From the NCBI GenBank assembly GCA_035316325.1, contig DATHJB010000172.1:44161-108160 (forward strand): a stretch of DNA of 64,000 nucleotides, in the 5' to 3' direction. Position numbers and translations under genes: made by a program. Below, one piece after another: positions 1 through 8,270 of the stretch (within the stretch, counting starts at the first letter, position 1; each line of letters opens with the position of its first letter). The DNA comes from Acidimicrobiales bacterium. GTDB taxonomy: Bacteria > Actinomycetota > Acidimicrobiia > Acidimicrobiales > VFJN01. Below the pieces are notes generated by a model. The model saw nothing but the letters and a program-made list of their open reading frames with translations. It did not search any database and had not been told where the DNA came from.

Positions 1-1
1 G

Positions 2-256
2 GAGGTCAGGCGACGCCAGCGACAGTGGCTCGACAGCCTGACCACGTTGGTCGAGCGCGGCCAGCGGGAGGGCACGCTGCGCGTCGCCAACCCCCGGATC
101 GCCACTCGGGCGATGCTCGACATGCTGAACCACTTCAACCGCTGGTACGAGTCCCGTCCGGGGCTCCGGCTCGACGACCTCGCGGACCTCTACGCCGACC
201 TCGTCGTCGACGGCCTGCTGCAGGCCATGCCGACTCCGTCGGGCGCCGGTCGATGA
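2..256 (+). CDS. TetR/AcrR-family regulator, C-terminal part (cut by window edge)
   Basis: Only the last 84 residues are visible; the DNA-binding half lies upstream of the window. This part is the ligand-binding and dimerisation domain. It aligns without gaps to the end of the complete TetR at 13186-13815, about 58 of 74 residues identical by eye, with shared words such as RRRQRQWLD and ATRAMLDMLNHFNRWYE, so the two are close paralogues. The stop overlaps the next start as ATGA (253-256), which suggests co-transcription with the SDR that follows. The effector is unknown. The frame is certain from codon pattern and homology; the function is inferred from the paralogue. Confidence 0.85.
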   Translation, partial: EVRRRQRQWLDSLTTLVERGQREGTLRVANPRIATRAMLDMLNHFNRWYESRPGLRLDDLADLYADLVVDGLLQAMPTPSGAGR

Positions 257-1086
257 CCCCCAAGCCCGCCGCGTTCGACCTCGACGGCCGCGTCGCCGTC
301 GTGACCGGTGGCAGTGCCGGGATCGGCCTCGGGATCGCCCGCACCCTCGGAGCCGCCGGCGCGACGGTCGCCATCTGGGCCCGGGACGAAGACCGCCTGG
401 CACGGGCCACGGAGTCCCTGACGCAGGACGGCATCGCGACGGTGCCCGCCCGCTGTGACGTCACCGTCGAGGACGACGTGGAACGCGCCATGGAGACCAC
501 CATCGGAGCGGCCGGGCCCCCGGACGTGCTCGTCGCGAACGCAGGCCTCCAGTCGACGCGGGTCCCGTTCGTGGACACGTCGGTCGAGCTGTGGGAGCGC
601 TCGCTGCGCGGCAACCTCACCTCGGCGTTCATCTGCTTCCGCGCCGCGGCGCGGCAGATGATCGCCCGGGGATCCGGCGGCTCGCTGATCGCGGTCTCGT
701 CGGCGGCCGCCCTGCAGGCATCACCGCTCATCCACCAGTACGCCGCGGCGAAGGCCGGGCTCCATGCCCTGGTCCGCGCGGTCGCCCACGAGCTGGCACC
801 GGCGGGGATCCGCTGCAACGCGCTGGTGCCCGGCTTCACCGAGAGCGAACGCCTCGTCGCCGCCGACCTGACCGACCAGAAGCGGGCGGTCAGCCTGGCG
901 TCGATCCCCGCCGGTCGCTTCGGCCTGCCCGAGGACCTCGGCATGGCGGCGCTCTACCTGGCCGACCCCGCGCTGCGCTACCAGACGGGAGGGATGCTGG
1001 TCGTCGACGGCGGCCTGTCGACCATGGCCGCGCACAACGCGGCCGCCGCCGGGTGGGACGCGTCCCGCCGCGCCGGCACCGGGTGA
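253..1086 (+). CDS. SDR-family NAD(P)-dependent oxidoreductase
   Basis: A 277-residue classical short-chain dehydrogenase, expected to be a cytosolic enzyme acting on an alcohol/ketone pair. The cofactor glycine motif TGGSAGIG is at residues 18-25, NAG at 96-98, the catalytic serine at 149/150 and Tyr163-x3-Lys167. The C-terminus has the usual TGGMLVVDGG strand. An open frame extends upstream, but the start at 253 is preferred: it puts the Rossmann motif at the usual distance and overlaps the TetR stop as ATGA. The next gene begins at or just after its stop. The substrate cannot be named; linkage to a CoA ligase remnant and a reductase suggests fatty-acid or xenobiotic metabolism. Confidence 0.93.
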   Translation: MTPKPAAFDLDGRVAVVTGGSAGIGLGIARTLGAAGATVAIWARDEDRLARATESLTQDGIATVPARCDVTVEDDVERAMETTIGAAGPPDVLVANAGLQSTRVPFVDTSVELWERSLRGNLTSAFICFRAAARQMIARGSGGSLIAVSSAAALQASPLIHQYAAAKAGLHALVRAVAHELAPAGIRCNALVPGFTESERLVAADLTDQKRAVSLASIPAGRFGLPEDLGMAALYLADPALRYQTGGMLVVDGGLSTMAAHNAAAAGWDASRRAGTG

Positions 1087-1100
1087 GCAGGCGCCCGGAG

Positions 1101-2066
1101 ATGTTCGCCGTCTACGCATCCGAGCCGAACGCCGACGCACCGCTCGCGTCACTCCGGATCGGCGAGCGGCCCGCACCCGTCCCCCCGCCGGGCTGGGTGC
1201 GCGTGCAGGTCACAGCCGCAAGCCTCAACATGCACGACATCTGGACCCTGCGCGGGGTGGGCATAACGCCCGACCAGTTCCCGATGATCCTCGGCTGCGA
1301 CGGGGTCGGGACGCTGGACGACGGGACGGAGGTCGTCATCTACCCCGTCGTCAACGCCCCGGAGTGGCGCGGCGACGAGACGCTCGACCCGGGCCGGAAG
1401 CTGCTCACCGAGCAGGCTCAAGGGACGTTCGCCGACGTCGTCGTCGTACCTGCCGGCAACGTGCTGCCCAAGCCCCCGTCCCTGTCCTCCGCGCAGGCCG
1501 CGGTCATGGGCACTGCATGGCTCACCGCCTACCGCATGCTGTTCACGAAGGCACGACTCCGCCCCGGCCAGCGCATGCTGGTGCAGGGCGCGTCGGGAGG
1601 CGTGTCCACGGCACTCGTCCAGTTGGGGCGCGCCGCAGGGTTCCACGTGTGGGTGACCGGGCGATCGCCCGAGAAGCGAGCGCTGGCGGAACGCCTCGGT
1701 GCCCACGAGACCTTCCAGACCGGCGAGCGCCTTCCCGGCAGGGTGGATGCGGTCTTCGAGAGCGTCGGGGCGGCGACGTGGTCACACTCCCTGCGTTCGC
1801 TGCGCCCCGGCGGGGCCGTCATCTGCTGCGGCGCCACGAGCGGCCCCAACCCGCCGGCCGACCTGCAACGGCTCTTCTTCCTCCAGCTCCGGGTCGAAGG
1901 ATCGACGATGGGCACCCGTCAGGAGCTGGCGGACCTCCTGGACTTCGCCGCGAGCGCCGGGCTGGGCCCCGAGATCGGCCGGGAGCTGCCCATGGTCGAG
2001 GCGGAGGAGGGCTTCCGTTCGATGATCGCCGGAGAGACGGCGGGCAAGGTCGTCTTCCATCGATGA
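1101..2066 (+). CDS. Medium-chain reductase (quinone oxidoreductase / zinc-type alcohol dehydrogenase superfamily)
   Basis: A 321-residue MDR protein. The N-terminal GroES-like fold is followed by a Rossmann domain with the nucleotide motif GASGGV at about residues 163-168. The cysteine cluster of structural-zinc alcohol dehydrogenases is absent, so it is closer to zinc-independent NADPH:quinone or enoyl reductases. The ATG at 1101 gives the usual N-terminus. A GTG at 1083 forms a GTGA overlap with the preceding stop and is a real alternative that would add six residues. It probably reduces an alpha,beta-unsaturated carbonyl together with the upstream SDR; the substrate is unknown. Confidence 0.9.
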   Translation: MFAVYASEPNADAPLASLRIGERPAPVPPPGWVRVQVTAASLNMHDIWTLRGVGITPDQFPMILGCDGVGTLDDGTEVVIYPVVNAPEWRGDETLDPGRKLLTEQAQGTFADVVVVPAGNVLPKPPSLSSAQAAVMGTAWLTAYRMLFTKARLRPGQRMLVQGASGGVSTALVQLGRAAGFHVWVTGRSPEKRALAERLGAHETFQTGERLPGRVDAVFESVGAATWSHSLRSLRPGGAVICCGATSGPNPPADLQRLFFLQLRVEGSTMGTRQELADLLDFAASAGLGPEIGRELPMVEAEEGFRSMIAGETAGKVVFHR

Positions 2067-2103
2067 GCCGCACCGGTCCGGACCTACGACGAAGGAGAAC
2101 ACC

Positions 2104-2418
2104 GTGGCGATCCAGCTCCGAACGGGAGGCCGAGTGCGCTCGGCGACATGCACCGCCGAGTTCATCGTGGTGAAGGCGCCGGCGGAGCCCGTCGACCTGC
2201 GCTGCGGCGGCGAGCCCGTCATCGCCGGGGTCGTGCGACAGGACGTCACCGGCAGCCCCGGGACGGCCGTCGACGGGGGCTCGTCGATCGGGAAGCGGTA
2301 CGTCGACGCCACCGGCGCCATCGAGGTGCTGTGCACGAAGTCGGGGCCGTCGGCGCTGTCCACGGCCGGCGAACCGCTCGTGGTCAAGGGCGCCAAGCCG
2401 CTGCCCTCGTCGGACTAG
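2104..2418 (+). CDS. Small protein of unknown function with three cysteines
   Basis: A 104-residue protein starting at GTG 2104 behind a strong ribosome binding site (AAGGAG at 2092-2097). There is no signal peptide or membrane segment. Cysteines at about positions 16, 34 and 77 and many glycines could indicate metal binding, but I recognise no family. It sits 37 bases after the MDR gene and just before the acyl-CoA synthetase remnant. Good codon use and the ribosome binding site support a real gene. It may be an accessory protein of the acyl-CoA synthetase, but that rests only on position. Confidence 0.75.
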   Translation: MAIQLRTGGRVRSATCTAEFIVVKAPAEPVDLRCGGEPVIAGVVRQDVTGSPGTAVDGGSSIGKRYVDATGAIEVLCTKSGPSALSTAGEPLVVKGAKPLPSSD

Positions 2419-2428
2419 GGCACGGGTC

Positions 2429-3223
2429 GTGCGCCTCGAGCTGCTGCTGCAGATGGCCGCCGACGGCGTGGGCGAGCGCGTGGCCGTCGGGCCGCCGCCG
2501 TGTTCGCCGGCCGGGCCGCTGAGCGGGTCGCCCTGGTCGACCTGAGCTCCGAGGCCGTGCCGATCGCGCTGTTCGGGTCCGCCCTGGAACCTCGCCGCCT
2601 ACGTCCTCGCCACCGTCGAGTTCGCGTCCGCCGGCGAGGACGAGGCGGCGATCGTCGGCGTACCGCCCTACCACATCGCCGGCATCTCGTCGGTGCTGAC
2701 GTCGACGTACTCGGGCCGGCGCGGCGAGATCTGGGTCCGGGGCGAGCAGGTCTCCGGCGAGTACCTCGGTCCGGACGCCGGCGGGCCCGGCGACGGCTGG
2801 TTCCCCACCCGCGACGCCGGGCACGTCGACGAGGCCGGCTACCTCTTCGTGCACGGTCGGTTGGACGACGTCATCGTGCGCGGCGGTGAGAACCTCTCGC
2901 CCGGCGAGATCGAGAGCGTCCTGCTCCAACATCCGCAGGTGCAGGCCGCGGCCGTCGTCGGCATCACGGACGCGGAGTGGGGCGAGAAGGTCGTCGGAGC
3001 AGTCGTTCCTGCCGACGGGGTGGCCGTGGACGAGGACGAGCTGCGCGCCTTCGTCCGGGCCCGCCTGCGGTCGACGAAGACGCCGGAGCACATCCAGGTC
3101 CGCACCGGGCTGCCGTTCAACGAGACCGGGAAGCTCCTCCGCCGCGTCCTGCGCACGGAGCTGGCCCAGGTCTTCGGGACCGCGGGTGCGGAGCCTCGGT
3201 CAGGTCGTCAGGACACCCGGTAG
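2429..3223 (+). pseudogene. Acyl-CoA synthetase (AMP-forming), decayed by internal deletions
   Basis: Pieces of one adenylating enzyme appear in order but in different frames with large gaps. An N-terminal piece opens at GTG 2429 (LELLLQMAADGVGERVAVG). Near 2500-2580 another frame gives FAGRAAERVALVDLSSEAVP. From 2588 a third frame gives NLAAYVLATVEFASAGE and then PPYHIAGISS. The same frame jumps at about 2717 from TSTYSGRR straight to GEIWVRGEQVSG and continues to the normal C-terminus, including DDVIVRGGENLSPGEIE and the terminal lysine word NETGKLLRR. The AMP-binding P-loop and much of the core are missing; about 800 bases remain of a usual 1500. It cannot make a working ligase. Its end overlaps the convergent gene by 24 bases. 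Confidence 0.85.
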
Positions 3224-4204
3224 CCGGCCCTGTCCGACGTGGGAGGCGATCTCGGCGCGGAGCCAGGTCCGGTCCTCGTCCGAGAACTCGAGGGTGAGCG
3301 GGCGGGCCGGCCCACCGACCATGCCGATCTCGTCCTGCCACGCCTTGATGCCCGCGCACGGGTGCTCCTCGCGCCCGAAGGGCCGGTCGAAGAGCGGTGC
3401 GTAGATGCGCAGCCAGGAGCTCACCAGGGGAGCGAGGTCGCGCTCGTAGATGCGGCGTGCCTCGTCGAGCCGGCCCTGCACGCTGAGGTCGTACATCTCC
3501 CGCACGGGCGTCCAGCCCGGGGTCTGGAGCATGTAGTTGCCCGACGTCGGCGACATCATCACGATGCCCGCCTCCGCGTACGCGGGCCAGTCGGTCACGC
3601 TGCCGGCCGACACGACGATGCGGTCACCGATCGCCTCGTTGACCTTCACGACGTGGTCGACGCTCTGGTCGTGGCCCTTCATGCAGCAGACGTTGGGGAG
3701 GTCGACGATGCGGTCCTCGAGCTCCGGCGGCAGGATGTAGCCCGCATGGGGTGTGTTGTAGAGCATCACGCCCATGTCGCCGGCGGCCTCGCACACGAGC
3801 TCGAAGAACCGGTAGATGGTCCCGTCGCTCTTCGCCCACTCGAACGGCACGTTGACCATGGCCAGGTCACAGCCCACCTGCGCGCAGTGCGAGACGAGGT
3901 CGAGCAACTCCGGGAGCGTCTCGTGGACCGGGTACGCGTAGGAGACCACGCCCGCCGCCCGGGCTTCCTCCGCGAGGATCTCGTGCACCCGCTTCCGCTC
4001 GTCGACCGTCAGGGTGTAGGGCTCCCCCAGCGGCCCGCCGGCCCCGAGGCCGTCGGCCGACAGCTCGACACAGCGACGCAGGTTGTGCCGCAGACCCTCC
4101 TCGTCGAGCGCCGAGAGGTCCGGGGTGAACGGCGTCGTGTTGCCGAAGAACAGACCGGCGCACCGCTCGCGGGCCCATTCCTTGCGCTCGCTTGCCTTGA
4201 CCAT
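3200..4204 (-). CDS. Dihydrodipicolinate synthase (DapA)-family lyase/aldolase
   Basis: A 334-residue class I (Schiff-base) TIM-barrel enzyme. The family hallmarks are in place: GNTTPFTPD near residue 21, GPLGEPYTLT (a variant of the GTTGE loop) at 57-66, the LYNTP motif with catalytic Tyr149, and Lys176 in CMKGHDQS as the Schiff-base lysine. It is about 40 residues longer than biosynthetic DapA, and the GTTGE loop is altered, so a catabolic aldolase or hydratase-aldolase is more likely than lysine biosynthesis. The ATG at 4204 follows GGAGGGAG. It lies 20 bases downstream of the MmgE/PrpD gene in the same unit, whose promoter region carries the shared TetR operator. Confidence 0.9.
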   Translation of the reverse strand: MVKASERKEWARERCAGLFFGNTTPFTPDLSALDEEGLRHNLRRCVELSADGLGAGGPLGEPYTLTVDERKRVHEILAEEARAAGVVSYAYPVHETLPELLDLVSHCAQVGCDLAMVNVPFEWAKSDGTIYRFFELVCEAAGDMGVMLYNTPHAGYILPPELEDRIVDLPNVCCMKGHDQSVDHVVKVNEAIGDRIVVSAGSVTDWPAYAEAGIVMMSPTSGNYMLQTPGWTPVREMYDLSVQGRLDEARRIYERDLAPLVSSWLRIYAPLFDRPFGREEHPCAGIKAWQDEIGMVGGPARPLTLEFSDEDRTWLRAEIASHVGQGRLPGVLTT

Positions 4205-4224
4205 GCTTCTCCCTCCAGGGGCGC

Positions 4225-5673
4225 TCAGGCGGTGAGGAGTCGGACCACGTCGGCGACCGTGCCGTCCCCGTCGAGGCCGAAGACCGCGGCCGACGCCGCC
4301 TCGACGTCCGCCGACGGCAGCACGCGACGGGTCAGGTGGGCGAACTTCTCGACGACCTTCTCGTCCGGGAGGTTGGCGCTGACCGACCAGATCTCGGCGG
4401 TCCCGTGGAGCGACCGGCCGCCGCGCAGCCGGATCTCGACGTTCGACCCGAAGCGCATCGGCCACTCCTGCTCGAACCCGCGCTCCAGATCGTCCGACCC
4501 GACGATGCGCACGCGCTGCGACAGAGCGCGCCGCGGGGCGTCGTCGACCTTGTCGTCGGTGTAGAGGTCGAGGAAGTACGGATCGTCCGCCAGCTCGTCG
4601 TGGTAGGCGAGGACGGCCGCCGTGACGTAGGGAACGCTCACCTTCGCGGCGACCCCCGTGCGGGGGTCGGGATCGGTCATCATCGGCCTCGTCCCGCGGT
4701 GGTTGGTCTCGACGACGATCTCCGCGACGTCCTCCGGCCGGATCGCCGGCTGGCCCTCGAGGGCGTCGAGCATGGCGTCCGCGGCCGACTGGGTCATCCC
4801 GGCAGTCTGGTGGAGCTTGAAGTGCAGGCCGCCGGAGCTGACCAGGTACTCGCTGCCGAGGTTGCGGAGGAGCAGCGAGGGCTCGTAGTCCTCGACGAGG
4901 ACCGTGTAGTGGTCGTGCACGTCGGCGGGGCCGGTCACGCCGTGCGCCGCCATCTCCGCGTACGTCACCGCGGTGCTGTTCGAGAACCCCTGGTACAGGT
5001 CCTTCACGAGGCCGCCGTCCATGAACGAGCGGATGAGGCCGACCGCGGGCGTCATCGCCGTGGACATCGTGAGCGCGTGCTTCATCTCGTCGACGGTGAG
5101 CCCCAGGAGCCGCCCGGCGGCGGCGGTGGCGCCGTACACCCCGAAGGTCGGCACGGGGTGGAAGAGAGGGATGATCGACGTCCGCGTCTCGTCCTTCGCC
5201 GCGAACGTGGGCGAATCGGGATGGACCCGGACCGACAGCCCCGAGCGGATCGAGATCTCGTAGCCGACGACGAGCGCCGCCAGCAGCTCACGGCCGCTGG
5301 CCCCGGCCTTCTCGGCCACGGCGAGCGCCGCGGGCGGCACGGCGTTGCCGGCGTGCATCGTCGCTCGGGTGAAGGACTCCGCCAGCTCGGTGGCGTGCAC
5401 GTAGGTGCCGAAGGCGTAGGCGGCGTTGGAGGCGGTGGTCCGGAACCCGCCCGGAAGGACCGTGGCCTCCTCGGTGCCGCCCTGCTCCCGGAGCCACGAG
5501 AGGACCGCTCGGCTCGACGGCGCCTGCGAACCGATGATGCCGACACCGAGGCAGTCGAGGAGGCTGCGCTTCATGCGGTGCACGGCGTCGGCGGGCAGGT
5601 CGTCGAAGCGGGTCTCGACGGCGAACTCGGCCCAGGCCCTCGCGACGTTCGGCCTATCTCCGATGACTGTCAC
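4225..5673 (-). CDS. MmgE/PrpD-family protein
   Basis: A 482-residue member of the 2-methylcitrate dehydratase / cis-aconitate decarboxylase superfamily, which acts on tri- and dicarboxylic acids. The family N-terminal helical domain (RMKRSLLDCLGVGIIGS) and the central MHAGNAVPPAALA segment are present. Length fits the family. It starts at GTG 5673, with GGAGG nine bases upstream and no better ATG in frame. It is first in a two-gene unit with the DapA-type lyase. Upstream lie a sigma70-like promoter (5724-5753) and the TetR operator at 5698-5713, so it is probably repressed until an inducer appears. The substrate is unknown; hydration, dehydration or decarboxylation of an organic acid is expected. 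Confidence 0.92.
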   Translation of the reverse strand: MTVIGDRPNVARAWAEFAVETRFDDLPADAVHRMKRSLLDCLGVGIIGSQAPSSRAVLSWLREQGGTEEATVLPGGFRTTASNAAYAFGTYVHATELAESFTRATMHAGNAVPPAALAVAEKAGASGRELLAALVVGYEISIRSGLSVRVHPDSPTFAAKDETRTSIIPLFHPVPTFGVYGATAAAGRLLGLTVDEMKHALTMSTAMTPAVGLIRSFMDGGLVKDLYQGFSNSTAVTYAEMAAHGVTGPADVHDHYTVLVEDYEPSLLLRNLGSEYLVSSGGLHFKLHQTAGMTQSAADAMLDALEGQPAIRPEDVAEIVVETNHRGTRPMMTDPDPRTGVAAKVSVPYVTAAVLAYHDELADDPYFLDLYTDDKVDDAPRRALSQRVRIVGSDDLERGFEQEWPMRFGSNVEIRLRGGRSLHGTAEIWSVSANLPDEKVVEKFAHLTRRVLPSADVEAASAAVFGLDGDGTVADVVRLLTA

Positions 5674-5697
5674 CCTGTCATGCCTCCATCCTCCCTA

Positions 5698-5713
5698 CCG
5701 AACGATCGATCGG
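5698..5713. promoter_or_regulatory. TetR operator copy 1 (MmgE/PrpD unit)
   Basis: CCGAACGATCGATCGG lies inside a 20-base near-palindrome (5696-5715, 18 of 20 positions symmetric). It sits between the predicted -10 box and the start at 5673. The identical 16-mer occurs at 13151 and, inverted, at 11941. Confidence 0.8.
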
Positions 5714-5723
5714 TACTCCCGGC

Positions 5724-5753
5724 ATTGAACGAGCCGCGCCCGACGTTTGTCAA
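5724..5753 (-). promoter_or_regulatory. Predicted sigma70-type promoter of the MmgE/PrpD unit
   Basis: On the minus strand TTGACA (5748-5753) is followed after 18 bases by TTCAAT (5724-5729). The TetR operator begins about 10 bases downstream of the -10 box, a classic position for repression. Confidence 0.5.
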
Positions 5754-5766
5754 GCGGACGGCCGGG

Positions 5767-7110
5767 TCATCGCCCGGTCACGCCTGCAAGGTCCTCCTCG
5801 AAGAGCCCGCTCACCTCGGCCCTGTCGATCTGCTCGTACGACGTGGTGCCACCGCCCCGGATGTGGAGGTTCGCGACCACGCGGGGATCGACGTGATGCT
5901 CGCCGAGCAGGTCGCTCGGACGAGGGCCGATCCGCTCGGCGACCGCCGCCAGCTTCTCGCGGTCCAGCCCGTAGCAGCGCACCGCGTTCTCGCCGAGGAG
6001 GAGGCGCAGCTCGTCCTCGGGCACGTCGCGCAGCGTGTCCCGTATCCAGTCCCACGTGTTGGGCCATGTGCCCTCGAAGTGGGGGTAGTCACGGCCGAAC
6101 ATCATCCGGTCGATGCCGATCTCGGCGCGCAGGCGCACCTCGGAGTGCTTGATCGAAGAGACCGCCGCCCAGCAGTTCTGCTCCCAGTACTCGCTGGGCT
6201 TCCGGGCCAGAGGTGTGCCTCCCTGCTCGAACCGCGCGTCGAGCAGGTCGAGGGTCGCTGGCACCCAGTCGGCGCGGACCTCCGTCAGCGCGAGCTGGAG
6301 GCCGGGATGCCGGTCGAAGACGCCGCCCAGCATCAGCGACCACATCACCTGGCGGGGAATCAGGTCCAGCTCGAAGGGAGACCCTTCGACCCCGCTGACC
6401 ATCGCGGCGATGATCTCCTCCTGCGTCTTGCCGACCGTGATCCGCTCGATGAAGCCGAGCATGTGACCTTGCGGGTAGCCGTGCCCGGCGTGGACCGACA
6501 GCACCATGCCGTGCTCCGCACAGGCCCGCCAGAACGGCTCGTAGTAGGGGTCGTAGAGGGGCGGGAGGGCGGGGTCGGAGATGATCCCGGGCACGGCGAT
6601 CGACCGGAAGCCGTGAGCCGCCACCCACTCCAGCTCCTCGACGGTCCCGTCCATGTCGAGGCACGGGCCGGGATCGGCCAGCCCGAACAGCCGACCGTCG
6701 GCCTCGGCCATGCAGTCCGCGACCCAACGGTGGTACGCCTGCACGCCGGCGAAGCGGACGTCGGCCGGGTACGGGCCGTTCTGGACCCCGAAGAACGGCA
6801 CCGTCGCCAGCTGGGTGCCGTAGATGAGGATCTCCGCCGCCACCCCTTCCTGGTCCATCTCGGCCAGGCGCCGGCCGACGTCGTACGACCCGAGCAACCC
6901 GCCGGACCGCATCGCCCGCCGCTCGTCGATCGCCTCGAGCACCTCCGGAGGAGGGTTCGAGATGGCCCCGGTGAAGCGGGTGAAGTTCTCGTTCTCACGC
7001 TGGAGCGCGTCGTCGATCCACGACCGGTAGCGCGCCTCCATGTAGGGCCGGAACGTCTCGGGCGGGGCCGTCGTGTGCCCGTCCGCCGATACGAAGAGGA
7101 TTCTGTCCAC
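5767..7110 (-). CDS. Amidohydrolase family 2 protein (decarboxylase-like)
   Basis: A 447-residue metal-dependent TIM-barrel hydrolase of the ACMSD / gamma-resorcylate decarboxylase type. The first strand carries DGH at residues 10-12 (a variant of DxH). His207 and His210 lie in SVHAGHGY, Glu277 in LALTEVRADWVP, and FGRDYPHFEGTWP at 338-350 holds the catalytic Asp341. The GTG at 7110 is preferred to an upstream ATG because AAGGAG lies seven bases before it. It is the last gene of the unit that begins with the ABC solute-binding protein. Such enzymes hydrolyse ring amides or decarboxylate aromatic or dicarboxylic acids; which applies here is not shown. Confidence 0.9.
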   Translation of the reverse strand: MDRILFVSADGHTTAPPETFRPYMEARYRSWIDDALQRENENFTRFTGAISNPPPEVLEAIDERRAMRSGGLLGSYDVGRRLAEMDQEGVAAEILIYGTQLATVPFFGVQNGPYPADVRFAGVQAYHRWVADCMAEADGRLFGLADPGPCLDMDGTVEELEWVAAHGFRSIAVPGIISDPALPPLYDPYYEPFWRACAEHGMVLSVHAGHGYPQGHMLGFIERITVGKTQEEIIAAMVSGVEGSPFELDLIPRQVMWSLMLGGVFDRHPGLQLALTEVRADWVPATLDLLDARFEQGGTPLARKPSEYWEQNCWAAVSSIKHSEVRLRAEIGIDRMMFGRDYPHFEGTWPNTWDWIRDTLRDVPEDELRLLLGENAVRCYGLDREKLAAVAERIGPRPSDLLGEHHVDPRVVANLHIRGGGTTSYEQIDRAEVSGLFEEDLAGVTGR

Positions 7111-7149
7111 TCGGATCTCCTTCCTTGTGGAACCCGGCACGCGCCGGGC

Positions 7150-7479
7150 TCAGTGCGTCCAGCTCGACAGCTCACGCACGATGTGCCGCTTCGGTCGGGC
7201 GCCGACCAACCGCCTCACGGGCTCTCCGCCGACGAAGATGATCAACGTCGGCACCGATGCGACCGAGAACCGCTCGGCGAGCCCGGGGTTGGCCTTCACG
7301 TCGATCGATCCGACGATCGCCTTCTCCCGGTACTCCTCCGCGACCTCGTGGAGGATCGACCGCACCTGGACGCAGGGCGGACATGCGTCCGACCAGAAGT
7401 CCGCCACGACCGGCAGTGCCGCCCGCCCCACCACGGCGTCGAAGTTGCCGAACGACAGCTCGACGATGTCCGCGCTCAT
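7150..7479 (-). CDS. Thioredoxin-like protein with CPPC active site
   Basis: A 109-residue single-domain thioredoxin fold. The active site is W29-SDA-C33-P-P-C36, replacing the usual WCGPC, and the cis-proline loop SVPT is present. There is no signal peptide, so it is cytosolic. A CPPC motif usually shifts redox potential away from that of the housekeeping thioredoxin, which suggests a dedicated partner. Its ATG overlaps the stop of the glutaredoxin-DinB fusion (7476-7479), so the two should be made together. It may recycle the thiol enzyme encoded upstream or the amidohydrolase downstream; this is inferred from position. Confidence 0.9.
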   Translation of the reverse strand: MSADIVELSFGNFDAVVGRAALPVVADFWSDACPPCVQVRSILHEVAEEYREKAIVGSIDVKANPGLAERFSVASVPTLIIFVGGEPVRRLVGARPKRHIVRELSSWTH

Positions 7480-8237
7480 GTGAACAGGCGCTCGGGCATC
7501 GGTAGCCCGTCGAGCTCGCTCGGCCCCAGCGGACCGTCCGGCTCGATGCCGCTCGCGCTCAGCAGCGCTTCGACCTGACGCACGTGCTGGGCCGTGTGCC
7601 ACACCTCGCGTTCGAAGGCTGCGTGCAACGTCTGATGACCCCAGTAGGTGTCCACCACGCGATCCAGGGGATCGTCGTGGCCGTCGTCCTCCCACCACCG
7701 GCGAACCCGCGTCAGGGTCTCCGTCGCATGGTCGACGATCTGCTCCGCCGACGAGATGTCCCCGGGTGCCCGGTTCCTCTCGTAGTCCATCTCGTAGCGA
7801 TCGGGGTAGGCGTCCGGGTCGTAGAGGAACAGGAACTCGCGCATCACCGAGGCGCCATGGTGTGAGATGTCCCGCAACGTCCACTCCCAGGATGGAGGCT
7901 TCGTGTCGAGGACCTCCGGCGCTACCTGGGCCATGTGCCGGCAGAGCGCGGCCATGATCGCTTCGTACCGCGCCTGGAGCTCGCCCGGCGGACAAGGCTC
8001 GCGAGCGTCGTAGGGAACATCGAGCAGCCTCGCGACCGCAGCCAGGTCGCAACCGTCGGCCCACCGACCGTCGACGACCGCGGCGGGCGCAGATGCTCCC
8101 AGTTCGAGGAGCCGCTCCGCGCGAGCCGGGTCCTCGTCGACGTTGACGCTGTCGAACGCGAGTCCGGCCGACTCGACGAACTCCTTCATCCGCAGGCATG
8201 CAGTGCACCCCGGGATCCAGTACAACTCGATGTTCAT
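7476..8237 (-). CDS. Glutaredoxin-DinB fusion protein
   Basis: A 253-residue two-domain protein. Residues 1-80 form a glutaredoxin/mycoredoxin-like fold with CTAC at 11-14 and a cis-proline near 51. Residues of about 85-235 form a DinB/YfiT-type four-helix bundle with His127, His214 and His218 (HTAQH) placed like the metal triad of mycothiol-dependent transferases and maleylpyruvate isomerase. DinB-superfamily enzymes commonly activate a low-molecular-weight thiol on a metal, and glutaredoxins resolve mixed disulfides, so fusing them suggests a self-resolving thiol transferase or isomerase. It lies 33 bases after the ABC permease gene and overlaps the thioredoxin gene by four bases. The activity is inferred. 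Confidence 0.85.
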   Translation of the reverse strand: MNIELYWIPGCTACLRMKEFVESAGLAFDSVNVDEDPARAERLLELGASAPAAVVDGRWADGCDLAAVARLLDVPYDAREPCPPGELQARYEAIMAALCRHMAQVAPEVLDTKPPSWEWTLRDISHHGASVMREFLFLYDPDAYPDRYEMDYERNRAPGDISSAEQIVDHATETLTRVRRWWEDDGHDDPLDRVVDTYWGHQTLHAAFEREVWHTAQHVRQVEALLSASGIEPDGPLGPSELDGLPMPERLFT

Positions 8238-8270
8238 CTGACCTCATCCCCCCTTGTGAGGATCACGGAT

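Noticed and set aside
4336..7578. A 1080-codon open frame on the plus strand opposite the MmgE/PrpD and amidohydrolase genes
   Set aside because: It is a GC-driven shadow of real genes on the other strand; no domain, and the opposite strand has clear families and ribosome binding sites.
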